A DNA stretch of 64,000 bases from NCBI GenBank assembly GCA_021234155.1, contig JAJEKV010000042.1, positions 1,073,742 through 1,137,741 of the forward strand. Direction: 5' to 3'. The position numbers and the translations under genes are program-made. The notes beneath the pieces were generated by a model. It made no database searches. It saw nothing but the letters and a program-made list of their open reading frames with translations, and was not told the DNA's origin. Positions 34,755 to 45,457 of this stretch are shown here, piece after piece; the first letter of the stretch is position 1; each line of letters begins with the position of its first letter. This DNA is from Isoetes taiwanensis. Its lineage: Eukaryota; Streptophyta; Lycopodiopsida; Isoetales; Isoetaceae.

Positions 34755-34998
34755 AGGCCCGACGATAGACCAGGCACAGACGAAGGCCTTGATTAAACTG
34801 GAGGCAGGAATCAAGAGCAACAGGACTCGAATCGTGGGCCTGGCAGAGAGATCCAGTCTCCTTGTTCTTAGAAAATAATTGGCAGCAGAGAAGCAGTGGA
34901 TTGTAGAGATGGAGACCCACACACAACACTTGGAAGACGGCATCCGTTTGGCACATTTTGAAAGGCAACAGGAGAAGCAGGATCTTACTGATCTAAGA
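34755..34998 (+). pseudogene. Coiled-coil-like coding fragment
   Basis: One plus-strand frame reads QTKALIKLEAGIKSNRTRIV, a stop (TAA at about 34876), then AAEKQWIVEMETHTQHLEDG and FERQQEKQDLTDL. The charged, heptad-like pattern looks like protein, interrupted by one stop. It ends exactly where the 0.35-kb repeat starts (34999). The family is not recognised; it could be a gag or a captured exon. Confidence 0.25.
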
Positions 34999-35357
34999 GA
35001 CCTATCTTTAATTCATTGTCTTTTATAACATCATATAAGACATGCTTCTCCATGCAAGCTTGTGTTAAGCTGCTTCTTCGTGCAAGCTTGTGTTAAGCTG
35101 GATCATTCTAGCATCAAGCATGAAACATTTGCTAGAAATATCACATTCCAAGTTCAGACCTCGAGGACAAAATAAAAATCTTCTATAAGATATTGCTCCT
35201 CCATAAATCATATTTTTTGTGCTAATGTTACAAACTATTATTTTTCATTTGGCTAGTTCTTATCAATGTAACTTTTGTATACATTCTAATTAATTGATGG
35301 CTTATTTAGCTTTTACATAGAAGCATAAGTCTTATTGATCTTGAAACATTAAAAGCT
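34999..35357 (+). repeat. 0.35-kb direct repeat, copy 2
   Basis: Second copy of 25048-25381. It contains an extra 28-bp internal tandem duplication (gcttct-cgtgcaagcttg unit at about 35044-35099) that is absent from copy 1. Confidence 0.85.
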
Positions 35358-35838
35358 ATTGTTTTATCCAATGTAATGAAAATGCTCATAAAAAATCTCC
35401 ATATTTTCAAATCTATAAAAAAATCTCCATATTTCAAATCTATTTGTTGCTCATTACATTTTTCACATGCCTATACAACTTTACCAAGTTAAAGACAAAT
35501 CTGTCAAGAATTTAATCAACTACTAATTTGACAAGGTTTGTGAGACTAATGCTTTACGCTATCAAGAACAAAACTACTCAACTCTATCTGGAAGCTATTA
35601 TTTTTTATACATTGATCTATCATTTGTAGGGCTATAGGCATGAAATGCATTGATAGAAAATTGAGGTGTAACTCCCCGAATTTCAACTTCAAAATCGCAG
35701 ATCTTAATGACTCAAATTTCAAATAAACTTCTATAAAACCTCCAATTATTCATAAATTTTATACTTGGATCTTGACATGAATGGACTCCCAAGTATATAT
35801 ACAACATTCCAAGTGTATATACTAATAATTGTAAAAAT

Positions 35839-36297
35839 CTACCACCCATGTCCCCATCCACCATAGCCACCTCGACCATCGTATCCACCTCGACCACCAT
35901 ACCCTCCATATCCTCCTCGACCACCATATCCACCTGGACTACCATACCCTCCATATCCTCCTCGACCACCATATCCGCCATATCCACCTCGTCCCTGTCC
36001 TCCATATTGATCAACTTCAAGCATCGCAACAGCCTCGGTCTCGTATCCACCACTATGGCCTCCACCATATCCATAGCCTCTTCTGCCATATTCATCGTGG
36101 CCTCTATATGGGCCATATCCACCACGACCTCTATATGGACCATATCCACCACGACCTCTATATGGACCATATCCACTACCACCTCTAGACTGATCTTCTT
36201 CAAAAGCTTGAGGCTGCATTGGAACAAATTGCGCAGTTGTTTCTACCACTACCATCAATGCTACCATCAAAATGAAAGCTATTGCAAAGGCCTTCAT
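35839..36297 (-). CDS. Secreted glycine-rich protein
   Basis: The gene is a 152-codon intronless frame. Residues 1-22 form a clear signal peptide (MKAFAIAFILMVALMVVVET, cleavage likely after TTA). A short acidic linker (QPQAFEEDQS) follows, then three exact-type repeats of GGYGPYRGR, a Tyr/Gly/His section, a short non-glycine spacer (ETEAVAMLEVDQ), and a C-terminal block of GGYGGYGGR repeats ending GWGHGW. Small plant proteins of this design are exported to the cell wall or apoplast and are often induced by stress or wounding; some have antimicrobial or structural roles. The exact role cannot be read from sequence. A CACGTGG core lies about 65 bp upstream of the start. The next gene-like feature on this strand is the lectin kinase 2.5 kb upstream. 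Confidence 0.82.
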   Translation of the reverse strand: MKAFAIAFILMVALMVVVETTAQFVPMQPQAFEEDQSRGGSGYGPYRGRGGYGPYRGRGGYGPYRGHDEYGRRGYGYGGGHSGGYETEAVAMLEVDQYGGQGRGGYGGYGGRGGYGGYGSPGGYGGRGGYGGYGGRGGYDGRGGYGGWGHGW

Positions 36298-36356
36298 GGT
36301 TGCAGGCTGATGGATTGCACATTGGAGCCCTTCGTTTTTGTAGTAGTATTACTTTG

Positions 36357-36367
36357 CCACGTGTCTT
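36357..36367 (-). promoter_or_regulatory. G-box/ABRE-like element
   Basis: gccacgtgtct on the plus strand (AGACACGTGGC on the gene strand) lies about 60-70 bp upstream of the glycine-rich protein start. CACGTGGC is the core bound by bZIP factors in abscisic-acid and light responses. No clear TATA box was identified, so it could also sit in the 5' leader. Confidence 0.4.
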
Positions 36368-36806
36368 GCTCCTCATTGCATGTAGACGGTGTCACAAAGA
36401 AAAACGTTGGTCAACAATAAGAAGAGAGAAGCTCTCAAAGTGCGTGCATGTCAATTGCATGTGTACCATCTTACGAAGATGTTACATTTGTGGCCTTCAT
36501 TGTCTTGCAATGTCAAAACATTCAAAACATGCGCATTCGGATTGCTGGCTTACAAGAGGCCATTTAAGGCCTTCGTTTCTTCATTTCCAGAAACGCTTCC
36601 ATCAATCTGTATTGAGTCTGTCTCAAAGGAGACGATCTATATTCAGTCTGTTGGTTTGTTCTGCACAGATTATTCTTCAATGGCGGTTGGCGATCTTTAT
36701 CAGGTCTTTCTTTCGTGCATACTTCTTGTGTTACAGGATAGCAATTTCGTCTAATCTATTCCGGAAGTCCTCATATCTGGAAATTGTTGTGTAGACTTAC
36801 GCTACC

Positions 36807-36912
36807 AGCAGGGTTTCCTTTTTTAAGAGCGGTGCCTCAAAGCTTGCCAGTTCCAATTGATATAGCCAGGATCGCCCTTCAATTAAGGAAGTATACAAAG
36901 CCCTATGAGCAG
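36807..36912 (+). CDS. Possible orphan exon
   Basis: GFPFLRAVPQSLPVPIDIAR and IALQLRKYTKPYEQE are framed by an acceptor (accagcag) and a consensus donor (gag/gtaagt). Possible further coding scraps follow at 37081-37130 and 37385-37440. No family was recognised and no complete gene could be assembled, so this may be a gene fragment or chance. Confidence 0.22.
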
Positions 36913-36919
36913 GAGGTAA

Positions 36920-38590
36920 GTCTTTACATCATTTCGTTGTTGTACTCTGGACTTAATGTATATCTTTTAATTCAAGTGTAGAGCTCTAGACAATTGCAAG
37001 GATTTCTTAGTTGATACATTAGTTAGCAATGTAAGAAGCGATCACAATATGGTACATAGTGCACTGATTTTCTTTGGTAGAATCTTGAATGTGCTCTAGA
37101 GATCTTCAAGCCTGCTTCACAGCTGAAAATGGTATCCTATAACTCCAGATTATAGATTGTGCTAGACCTAGGAACGTTAAAAATAGGCTCTTCAGCTTTT
37201 CAAACAAATCCCATTGACCGCAGTGGATCCAATTGAACAGGTAAGGCCGCCACGATAAATTTCTTGTATAAGACATAACCTTCTTGCTTCAGAACAAATA
37301 CGGCTGTCTCTGGCCTTCTATGATTACAGTATTTACCTTTTATCCTTTAATCCTATTTGCGTATTTATATGATTTCCGGTGTGAAGATCCTTTTGCGGAT
37401 TGGTAACAATGGGAGATCGAATCAAAAGATTGTGGGTCAGCAAAGACATGTGAGTATCTAGTTGCCGATCATTTCCATTTGAAATTGTGAAGAACGAAGT
37501 TGATTGAAGAGGTCGAAATTATCAAATGACAGGATCTTGGGCCAAGCTACCTCTGTTAAGGATGCTCCCGAGCTCATGTTATTTGCAGGGTTTTTGCATG
37601 AAAGTATGAAAAAATAATGTTTAAAGCAAGTCTCGTGGTGGTGATGAGATGATGGATTATGGTAAGTTGCCGTTTGTGTCAGAGCCATGCAATGGAGATG
37701 AAAAGATTGTGCAGCAGAACGGCATGTATAAGAATATGGAAATTCAGCTGATAATCAGATATTGCAAGCACTTGATCTTTATGTTATTTTTATTGTTAGA
37801 AGTGTGTTTTTGCCACGTTGAACTGAAGCGAATGCAAATAATGCAGTGATGGTGTTGTTGCATCTTTTTCTACTTCCAACTTTGCATTACCAATGTCCAG
37901 CAGCATGGCATATATTTCAGGCCTACATTGTGCACAAGACTTGGTTCAACTTACTTTCCAAGTGATACAGATGCCATTTATATGGAAATGGAGTTAGGAT
38001 GAATGAAGGGCAGCTTCTTTAAAGGGAACATCTGCAAAGTCCTTACGAATGCTATTGTTGCAAAATAAGTGTTGTATTAGCTACCTGCATATATTTCTGC
38101 TTCATTGTCCTAGTGTTGAAGTTGCAGTAGGATTCTGGAAGAATTGTGGCACACAGTTTCAGGAAGTATCACCTCAGGGATTACATAACATATTTGGACA
38201 TTTTCGAGGAATTTTGCATGAAGGTGAATTTGATATACTTGTTTAGTAGCTTTTTGCCATTGGGAAAGCAAAGTTCCAGGGAAGGGCACTGCTGGTGAAG
38301 CCCATGTATTGCAGGTTAAGAGTGGAAGGAAGTTGTAAAGTATAACATTCCACTTGATTCAAACAGCGCAACCTGTAGCTGGCCGGAGCAATCTGGATAG
38401 ACCTACATGATAAGGAACATATCCAAGCCACTGCTGGCCATCCAAAAAGCCATTGTTCACAAGTTATCAAAGATAATCCTAACAAAGAAGGGAGTGCATA
38501 TTTTCATGCTTATGGCAGGTTCAGCCATAGACTAATTTATCTTACCAATTATGGCAAGAAAAATAAATGAGTCATTTCTAGCAAGCCATA
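36920..38590. other. Intergenic, no supported gene
   Basis: Only short open frames without motifs are present. The 38240-38500 stretch contains some protein-like minus-strand text but no recognisable domain. Confidence 0.35.
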
Positions 38591-38605
38591 AATGGAAGGT
38601 TGCTT

Positions 38606-38752
38606 CTCATGCCAGTTCCACAGAAGAATTCCAAAGCTGTAGATATCCGATTTCTAACTAGCTTTGCCCAAATAAGCTACCTCGCATGTAATGTAACCCC
38701 TCTTTCCTATCTGTGCGGTTGTCTGTTCTGCAGTACTATATACCAGAAGAAA
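38606..38752 (-). pseudogene. Decayed lectin-kinase fragment
   Basis: The plus strand reads agaagaattccaaagctgta, then agctttgcccaaataagct, then cccctc.ttcct.tctgtg and tgtctgttctgcagta. The same phrases occur in the same order and spacing at 39253-39375 inside the kinase domain of the neighbouring receptor gene. It corresponds to the activation-loop to helix F region (QTM..TGTRGYIAPELAYLG..SDIYSFGILL), with substitutions and small indels. A leftover of a tandem duplication is the simplest explanation. Confidence 0.75.
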
Positions 38753-38852
38753 TAAACCAAAAATCATATAGACCATGTGCAAGTTTCAAACTATGTCATA
38801 TATTTTATATCTCATTTCCTTTCTCAAAAAAAAAAAGTAGAACAGAGGGAAA

Positions 38853-40847
38853 CTATCTGGTAATAGGAAGGGAAGCCCTACTGGTGTTGTCGGAATTGGT
38901 GTTACCGGATATGGTAGATTCAGAAAACAAAGCTGAAATGGAAAGCATTGGCATCTTAGAAGGACCAAATGACAAAGTAGGTTTGGAATTAGGCAGCTCT
39001 GGAAGACCAACCTCACCATTGAGGATCAAAAAACATCTTCTCATGCTTGGCCTTGATTCTGGATCAGGATTGCTGCAGAGCAATCCCAAAGATAAAACCA
39101 ATTTCATTTCCTCCTTGTTATAGTCTGATTTGAGCTGAGGATCAACAACAATGAGCAACTCATCTCTTAATTGGGCTTCCCAGACCCAATCCAATAGAAA
39201 TTCTTGGCCTTTAGTAACAGCAATAATAGATCTTCCACATGCCACCTCCAAAAGAAGAATTCCAAAGCTGTAGATGTCTGATTTTTCACTAGCTTTGCCC
39301 AAATAAGCTAATTCTGGTGCAATGTAGCCCCTCGTTCCTGTCTGTGTCATTGTCTGTTCTGCAGTATTATCTTCCATGAGCTTTGCAAAACCAAAGTCTC
39401 CTAAACGTGCCTGGAATTTGCTATCCAATAGCACATTTGCAGCTTTAATGTCTCTATGAACTATTCTCTGATCCCATCCACTATGTAGAAAGGCCAATCC
39501 ATCTGCCACTCCCTTTACTATCTCATATCTCTGACTCCATGACAAAAAATGATCTGGTGAGAATAGATACTTATCCAAACTCCCATTTGGCATATATTCG
39601 TACACTAGAATTAGCTTACCCTTTTTATGGCAGCAGCCCCTCAAGCTAACTAGATTCTTGTGCCTCAGACGACCTATCACAGACAGCTCTGCCATAAATT
39701 GTTGATGTACTTTTGTAGACATCACTTTAACTGCTACCTTAGACCCATCACTGTGCAATGTTCCTTTATAAACAGTGCCAAATGCCCCCTTTCCGAGAAT
39801 TTCTTTCTCGCTAAACCTCCTTGTGGCAGCACTTAGATCAGCATAGCGGAATTGGGAAAATCTAGATTCAACCAGCTGAGGTTCCCAGTTTTCTGGATCT
39901 GGTCTATTCTTCCTCATTCGGGCCTTCTTCAGGCAGATGATAGCGCAAGTGATGGCGCATAGGATTATGAACAGTACTAACACAATCACTATTATTAAAA
40001 TAGTGCTTACCGTCTTCGATTTAGAAGGTGAAGCAGGGATGTCAGTAATATTAAAATTCCAGGAGTAAATTTGGTATAGGTCGCCTCCGTCCCAAGTTGC
40101 AGCAGAGAATCCGACGTACAAGGAGTCTTTGTTTGGGAAGAGGGTGCTCAAATTTACATTTTTGGCGCTAAGCAGGGCATCTGAGGGGCGTAAGGGCGTT
40201 CCGCTGGGACTTTCATTGGCCAATCTAACCTCCAGCAGCCCTTGCTTAGCATCATAATCAATCCATGCTCTCTGCATCAGGTTAACAAGTGTAATACTAC
40301 CGTTGTTACCATTGTAATATGCTACAGAGCTCAGATTGTTGAGGTCTATCCCCACATGATCTCCAAATGGATCATACCAATTCTTGTATGTATCAAATTC
40401 TATAGCCAGAAAGGGGTTTGTGGCACTCACCAGTGATTTTTCACCCGGTTCAGTTCCCAGACCCATTGAGCTCTCACCCACCATAGGCTCGGGATCTGCC
40501 ACAATGAAGAAGGTCATTCCATCTCCAGCCAATTGATCTGTGCCATTAGCAAAACTGATGTTGTAGCTAAAATCAGTGGAGAAAGATGCTATTGTAGTAG
40601 AATTCTTAAATCTGAAGGGATTTTTGTAGTAAAATTTGCCTGTGCTGTCCTTCCCTGTTTGCTGGGTTGTTGTAAGATCAATGTGATTTTGTGTGGTAGC
40701 AGAGGCATCTCCAAGGAAGCTGAAGTCTGAATTGAGGGTGCTGAAATTGAGCTTGGCGTTCAAATTGGCTGAAACACAAGCTATGAAGAGGAGGGCGATG
40801 GGCAAAGACAAGGGCGGTGCCATGGGAGAATGACGGATTGCTGCCAT
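38853..40847 (-). CDS. L-type lectin receptor-like kinase (LecRK)
   Basis: Intact intronless frame of 664 codons, normal length for the family. Residues 1-28 are a signal peptide; a second Met at residue 9 is an alternative start. Residues 29-270 are a legume-lectin domain, with the metal-site pattern E150, D152 and the D/N-P..GDH segment at 159-164, and many N-glycosylation sites. Residues 279-306 are a single membrane helix followed by basic stop-transfer residues. Residues 350-610 are a Ser/Thr kinase: LGKGAFGTVYKG glycine loop, VAVK lysine at 374, HRDIKAANVLL catalytic loop (RD type, D466, N471), DFG at 484-486, and GTRGYIAPE. The C-terminal tail is Ser-rich. Such receptors sit in the plasma membrane, sense extracellular ligands or wall integrity, and signal by phosphorylation in immunity and development. 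All catalytic residues are present, so it is probably active. Confidence 0.96.
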   Translation of the reverse strand: MAAIRHSPMAPPLSLPIALLFIACVSANLNAKLNFSTLNSDFSFLGDASATTQNHIDLTTTQQTGKDSTGKFYYKNPFRFKNSTTIASFSTDFSYNISFANGTDQLAGDGMTFFIVADPEPMVGESSMGLGTEPGEKSLVSATNPFLAIEFDTYKNWYDPFGDHVGIDLNNLSSVAYYNGNNGSITLVNLMQRAWIDYDAKQGLLEVRLANESPSGTPLRPSDALLSAKNVNLSTLFPNKDSLYVGFSAATWDGGDLYQIYSWNFNITDIPASPSKSKTVSTILIIVIVLVLFIILCAITCAIICLKKARMRKNRPDPENWEPQLVESRFSQFRYADLSAATRRFSEKEILGKGAFGTVYKGTLHSDGSKVAVKVMSTKVHQQFMAELSVIGRLRHKNLVSLRGCCHKKGKLILVYEYMPNGSLDKYLFSPDHFLSWSQRYEIVKGVADGLAFLHSGWDQRIVHRDIKAANVLLDSKFQARLGDFGFAKLMEDNTAEQTMTQTGTRGYIAPELAYLGKASEKSDIYSFGILLLEVACGRSIIAVTKGQEFLLDWVWEAQLRDELLIVVDPQLKSDYNKEEMKLVLSLGLLCSNPDPESRPSMRRCFLILNGEVGLPELPNSKPTLSFGPSKMPMLSISALFSESTISGNTNSDNTSRASLPITR

Positions 40848-40905
40848 TCTGTACTATTTTTCTAGCAGGCCGAGTAAACTTCTTCGTTGTTTCTTTTGGA
40901 CATAT

Positions 40906-40962
40906 CGTCAACAATTTCTCCTTTGTATTTTTTTTTAGACGACTCTTTCAATAGCACGTGTA
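40906..40962 (-). promoter_or_regulatory. W-box and G-box cores upstream of LecRK
   Basis: On the gene strand, GTTGACG (a TTGAC W-box core for WRKY factors) lies about 60-65 bp before the start, and a CACGTG G-box lies about 105 bp before it (gcacgtgt at about 40953). Both are short motifs that occur by chance; regulation by WRKY/bZIP factors is an inference. Confidence 0.25.
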
Positions 40963-40969
40963 AATCGCC

Positions 40970-42065
40970 CACAATTTGTATCAATGTAAAAGAACATGCT
41001 TTTGTTGTGGCGGCTGAACAACAATTGATTTGGCCTACGTGGCATAAACGTCAAGTGCATAACAGTTGGAAACTTTTTAGCTCACACCGGAAAATCTCCT
41101 ATGGTTACTTTGATCAAGTCGGATATATTATTATATTTAGAGTCGATCCAGTCGGATATATTATTATATTTAGAGTCGGAAATTTTTATTGTTTTAATAA
41201 AAAATTTTAAGAAAATTTGTCAGGAAAATTCCTACGACACACTAACCAAACCAAAAAATTTGTAATTTCAACCGGTTGGTTGATAGTGTTCCCCGGACTT
41301 TGCCCAACACTACTGCATAAACGTGGACAAAATAATGTTGACAATTTCCAACAGGACAAAATAATGTTGACAATTTCCAACAGGAATAAAGTCTTTTGGC
41401 AAACATGCTAATTGAAAACAATTAAATTCATATTTCAATTCCTTTAGTCCAAGTGGCACTAGTTCAAATGTTGAATTGTGTTATAATCTACCGAGGCTTG
41501 ACTTTCGACGTAGTTTGTATGCTGTTTCTAGACCAGATGAATCATGGATGTATCAAGTGGCCATGCAACAACCTATTCAAAAATGAAAGCGGTGTGCAAC
41601 GTCCCACCATGCCCCCTTAGATGGTATAGGGCATTCTTCAATGGCAATGCAAGAAGTTGATGGTGTAACTCTTTGATAGGCTAGATAACGTCTCCGATGA
41701 GGCGTTATAGCCCAAGAGAAATGGCCGCCTTATATCCTTGGCCGAAGCATTTGGCAGAGTAGCTCGCACCGTATTCCATCCATGCATTTTGATATCAAAA
41801 AAAATTGCATCTGGCTCCAAGAATTTGTGGGCGATTGGGGCTAGAAGCAGGGGGCGAATGGGGCAGAAGCAAAAGGGCAAAACAGGTTGGCTAGAAGCAG
41901 GGGGTAGATCATTGGGGCTAGAAGCAGAGGGCAAAGCAGGAGTTGAATTTATCTTGCAGATCAGTTATGCTTGAAATCGGTCGATCTGAAAAACTCGAAC
42001 TCCTACTCTCCCATTTCTTGTCCCTATTGCTGATCCTTGATCCTAGTGTAAAATCCATCTCCTCT

Positions 42066-42066
<1 letters not shown>
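40970..42066. other. Intergenic with small tandem duplications
   Basis: No gene seen. A 33-bp unit gtcggatatattattatatt (plus) is duplicated at 41118 and 41151. A 29-bp unit ggacaaaataatgttgacaa (plus) is duplicated at 41326 and 41355. ggctagaagcag(g/a)ggg recurs three times between 41838 and 41935. Confidence 0.55.
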
Positions 42067-42103
<37 letters not shown>

Positions 42104-43440
42104 CTGATGGACTTAAACTCAAGTTTAGAAGCTTGATCTAGATGAATAATAGAATAGAATAGAATAGAATAGAATAGAATAGAATAGAATAGAATAGAAT
42201 AGAAAGTTTACTAACGTCCATGGAAGCCCGCGGGCTATGGGACAAACATACAATGTCTAGTCGAAAATAAAAACTAGGTATCAAATTTTATCCACATGAT
42301 CCGTACTCTCTAGGAGTTACACGGATGAATCTGCTAAGATGTGGTAGGAGAACTCTTAAACAGTGGGCAGTCTGTGCATGGGGACGTTCAAATTGAGCAT
42401 AAGATATTTTTCTCAGATCGTGTCATGCTTAGGACATGAATATAATGACATGTTCTTCTGTTTCTATGCCTTGCCCACAAGTGCAAAGTCTTTGCCATGT
42501 ATCCAATTTCAGCCGTCGGCCTTGTTCTATCATAAGATGACGTGAACTCAAGCGCATACGTGCAGTAACTCGAACCAATCATGGGGATACATCATAATGC
42601 TGCAAGTAGGGTTGAATCATATATTCATGCTGGGGGTTGAATCTCTGAGATAATCTCTGGATACGCCCAGATAGCAGTCTGTTAAAATCCTTACTGTAAA
42701 TGGCAATATGTAGACCCAATCGATTAAACCATTTCTTCAAATCTCTGTACCAAAAAGGTTTTCCAGTAGTTTCCATTTGAATCGATGCTTGAAGGGCAGC
42801 ATTAGCTAATGATGCATTGGTCGTTTTCTTATGCAAGTAGGTCAAGGTTTTATTCATAGCATGTACCTCAAGAGGGTAGGATCCGCTATCAAGCAACATT
42901 ATCTCTTGATGTCTAATGTCATATGTAACCATGTAAACCCCAAGATTTCACTAGCATATAATGCAACTGGTAGAATTAAAGCTTCAAAAAGCTTTTTTCG
43001 AAGTGGCCAGTGTGCATGTCGGCAAATATTGGCTATGGCATAAAAGGCTTTCAGAGTGCCAGCTATACGATTTTCAACCCCCATTGTCCAAGCCTTGCGT
43101 CCAGCAAATACCTCATGCCCAAGAGAGCGGTATGAATGAGCACATTCTATCGTCTGTTCTTGATAGAGCAAGGTAGCCTGTTCTTTACCAAAGCAAAGGA
43201 CTTTTGTTTTATCTAGATTCACCGTGAAGCCAAATTGTAAGCAAAAATTTTCAAGGAATGTAAGTTGCTACTGTAAGTCACCCATGCTATAAGCACATAA
43301 AAATAGGTCGTCTGCACAATAATGCATCTTTTAGGAGTCTCATTCAGTTCCAAATAGTGCATGTAATTTTTTCTTCTACTGTTTTGAGCAGCAAGAAAGT
43401 GGATAAGCTTGAGAACTGAAGAATGCAAGCTAAATCCGAC
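42067..43440 (-). mobile_element. 5'-truncated LINE with poly(A) tail
   Basis: Read on the minus strand from 43440. The copy begins inside the reverse transcriptase just before motif C (CADDLFLCAYSMGDLQ, the ADD pair at 43307-43315; the usual Tyr is Cys). It continues with FTVNLDKTKVLCFGKEQ, thumb-like PLRKKLFEALILPVALYASE, QASIQMETTGKPFWYRDLKK and a C-terminal Cys/His region (ARMRLSSRHLMIEQG, LCTCGQGIETEEHV) near 42550-42430. The 3' end is a run of 37 T on the plus strand (42067-42103), the poly(A) tail. An (AATAG)n microsatellite lies in the 3' tail region. It has several stops. It belongs to the same broad clade as the LINE at 18.6-21.6 kb and not to the L1-type LINE at 54-55 kb. Confidence 0.78.
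42149..42204 (+). repeat. (AATAG)n microsatellite
   Basis: About eleven pentamers of agaat/aatag, uninterrupted. The same motif and a similar length occur at 51758-51811. Confidence 0.95.
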
Positions 43441-43745
43441 AGACTATGGCGGAGGGCCTAAAGAAAACATCTAACATTGGCTGTCGTGGAGGGTATGACA
43501 GAGGATTCGACCACAGCTATGGAGGATTCGACCACGAAAAAAACAAAGGGGCCACGTGGCAGCAGAGGAGATGTTATGGGCATACATCCCTGTTATGGGG
43601 ATAACATCCCGGTTGCCAGGACGTTGCTTTGTAACAGATTGGGCCACAAAATGATACTGCAGATAACATCTTGGAATGGATGGATAGGATTAAAACCTAC
43701 AGCTAAATGCTGAGGGCAAGGAATGGGATTAAAACCTACAGCTAA

Positions 43746-45180
43746 ATGCAGAGAACAACAAGCAGCAGAGAGAAGAAAGCTTGCCAAGCACGAAAAAAAA
43801 AAGCTCTCGAACGTCCACTGCAATATATGTCTCTTGTAATTAATGGAATGGATAAAAAAAGGACAACTCTACCCCAATTCCTAAATATTTTAAAAGATGT
43901 GCCAGAGGAATGTTTTGTTAAAGTCCACCTTGCAGAAGCTATGGTCTTTAAAGGAAGTCTAAAGTGCAAAGTATTTTTGACGTATCCAAACTTGCATGGT
44001 GACCTGAACCTCACAATTACAATTCTTAACAAGGTCCTATGCGAGCAAGAGCAACTACCACCAGTGCTCTACCTGCAACTTGACAACATTACAAGGGAGA
44101 ACAAGAATCAAACACGCCATGCTAGTGGAGCTAAGGATCTTTAGAAAAGTAAAGCTCGGATTTTTACTTGTAGAGCACACTAGATTGACCAGATGTTTAG
44201 CAGATTTTCTGTGCGCCTTAGAAGGAAGAAGGCTTTTTGTCTTCCTACTTTAGAAAGAATCATTGAAGATTCTTACACTCCCATTCCAGTGGTCAAGCTT
44301 CTTAAAGAGACTGCTGACTTTAGAGAGTTTGTTTTTCCTCAACGTTCAGATAGAGAACAAGCTGTGAACAAGTTGAATGATCTTATCTTTCAACATTACA
44401 TCAAGTTCTACTTGAAGAATGGACAAAGCTTTTTACAGGGGAATAAGTACACCACAACTAAGGATTGAAGTCCACCAGAGGGATTGCACTTCCTTAAATC
44501 TGTTCCAGACACTTGCTTCATGGAACGTGCTGAGCAACTTCCTCTCAAAAATCCTAAGGAGTCCAAGCAGAAGAAAAGTACACCATTGACATCCTTAAAA
44601 GCCATTGAAAATGAAATTTCCTCCGACTTTAAGTACTTCTTAGAAGAAGATAAGATGTGGTGGAGAAATTGTTTTCTGAACAGAAAATTGTTTTGCAAAA
44701 CCTAGCTCTAAGGCAGTTGCAAGAACCGTTTTAATGGCCTAACACCTTCCATCAACCCCAGAACCAGGCAGGTCCAAACAATGCTACAATAGCACCTGCA
44801 GTAGAGGAAGACGAGGACCGAGTTATGTACCTCGGACCAAGACGCAGGAATGAGCCTCAAAGTAATATCACAAAAATTGCCAAAGATATGCTGATTGCTT
44901 TTCCAACTGAGGAAGATGACAAACGTTGACCTTTTTGGATCGCAAAAGTTCTTGATATAGTCAAGGAGGAAGGCATAGTAACTAAACTCAAGATTCACTG
45001 GCTTGACACATTCAGAAAATGCTTTTGAATGTAGGTATGAGTTAGAAATGAGAAGTCAAGGAAAAGGGAGAAAGTCCAAGAAAGTGGGTTGTAGAGATGA
45101 GCTGAACTTAAGTGATGTGACTATATTGTGCTATGATTTCAAATTGAAATCTGACAATCGTCTGCACCAGAGGACCGAGA
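43746..45180 (+). pseudogene. DUF7869-like transposon protein, frameshifted
   Basis: The sequence reads in pieces of one protein. VFLTYPNLHGDLNLTITILN and LPPVLYLQLDNITRENKN (about 43970-44114) are followed after a frameshift by MLVELRIFRKVKLGFLLVEH. After another shift comes IDQMFSRFSVRLRRKKAFCL and LERIIEDSYTP (about 44187-44285). A C-terminal part has PFWIAKVLDIVKEEGIVTKL, AFECRYELEM and ILCYDFKLK. The LQ-DN..RENKN and H-T-(HDQ)-IDQ-F-SR signatures are those of the large transposon-associated family catalogued, as I recall, as DUF7869, seen in early-diverging plants and animals; its RNase H-like fold is an inference. The HTHD motif itself is damaged. The coding text stops exactly at the copia LTR. 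Confidence 0.6.
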
Positions 45181-45398
45181 ATTTTGTTGTACGTGACAAG
45201 TGGTATATTGTCACTGTAGTTTGTTAAAAGTACATTTTTAGGGTTGTTCCAGATATTTTGGGAGCTCGGTGCAATGGTTCCTGAGTTCCAGGAGCTTATG
45301 GTGGTTTCTGTAATTAGCACCGAGCTAGCTGTGTATAAGAAAGGGAGATCAATAGAAAACTACAGCTTTTTCAGTTCCAATGATTTCTGTTTTCCTTT
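45176..45398 (+). repeat. Copia 5' LTR
   Basis: It starts near gagaattttgttgtacgtg and ends ctgttttccttta just before the primer site. It is matched by 49783-49997. Confidence 0.85.
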
Positions 45399-45410
45399 AT
45401 GGTATCAGAG
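45399..45410 (+). other. Copia primer-binding site
   Basis: TGGTATCAGAGC directly follows the LTR, matching the initiator tRNA-Met 3' end. Confidence 0.93.
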
Positions 45411-45457
45411 CACAGGAATCTTTGTAGATAAAGGATTGATCTTGGTCGGAAAACAGA

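Noticed and set aside
35848-36420. 190-codon plus-strand frame rich in Ser/Thr/Ile
   Set aside because: It is the antisense shadow of the glycine-rich protein repeats.
41638-41974. Open frames on both strands over ggctagaagcag repeats
   Set aside because: They arise from small tandem repeats and show no conserved domain.
42067-42103. Poly(T) run considered as a simple repeat only
   Set aside because: Its position downstream of a minus-strand LINE C-terminus makes a poly(A) tail the better explanation.
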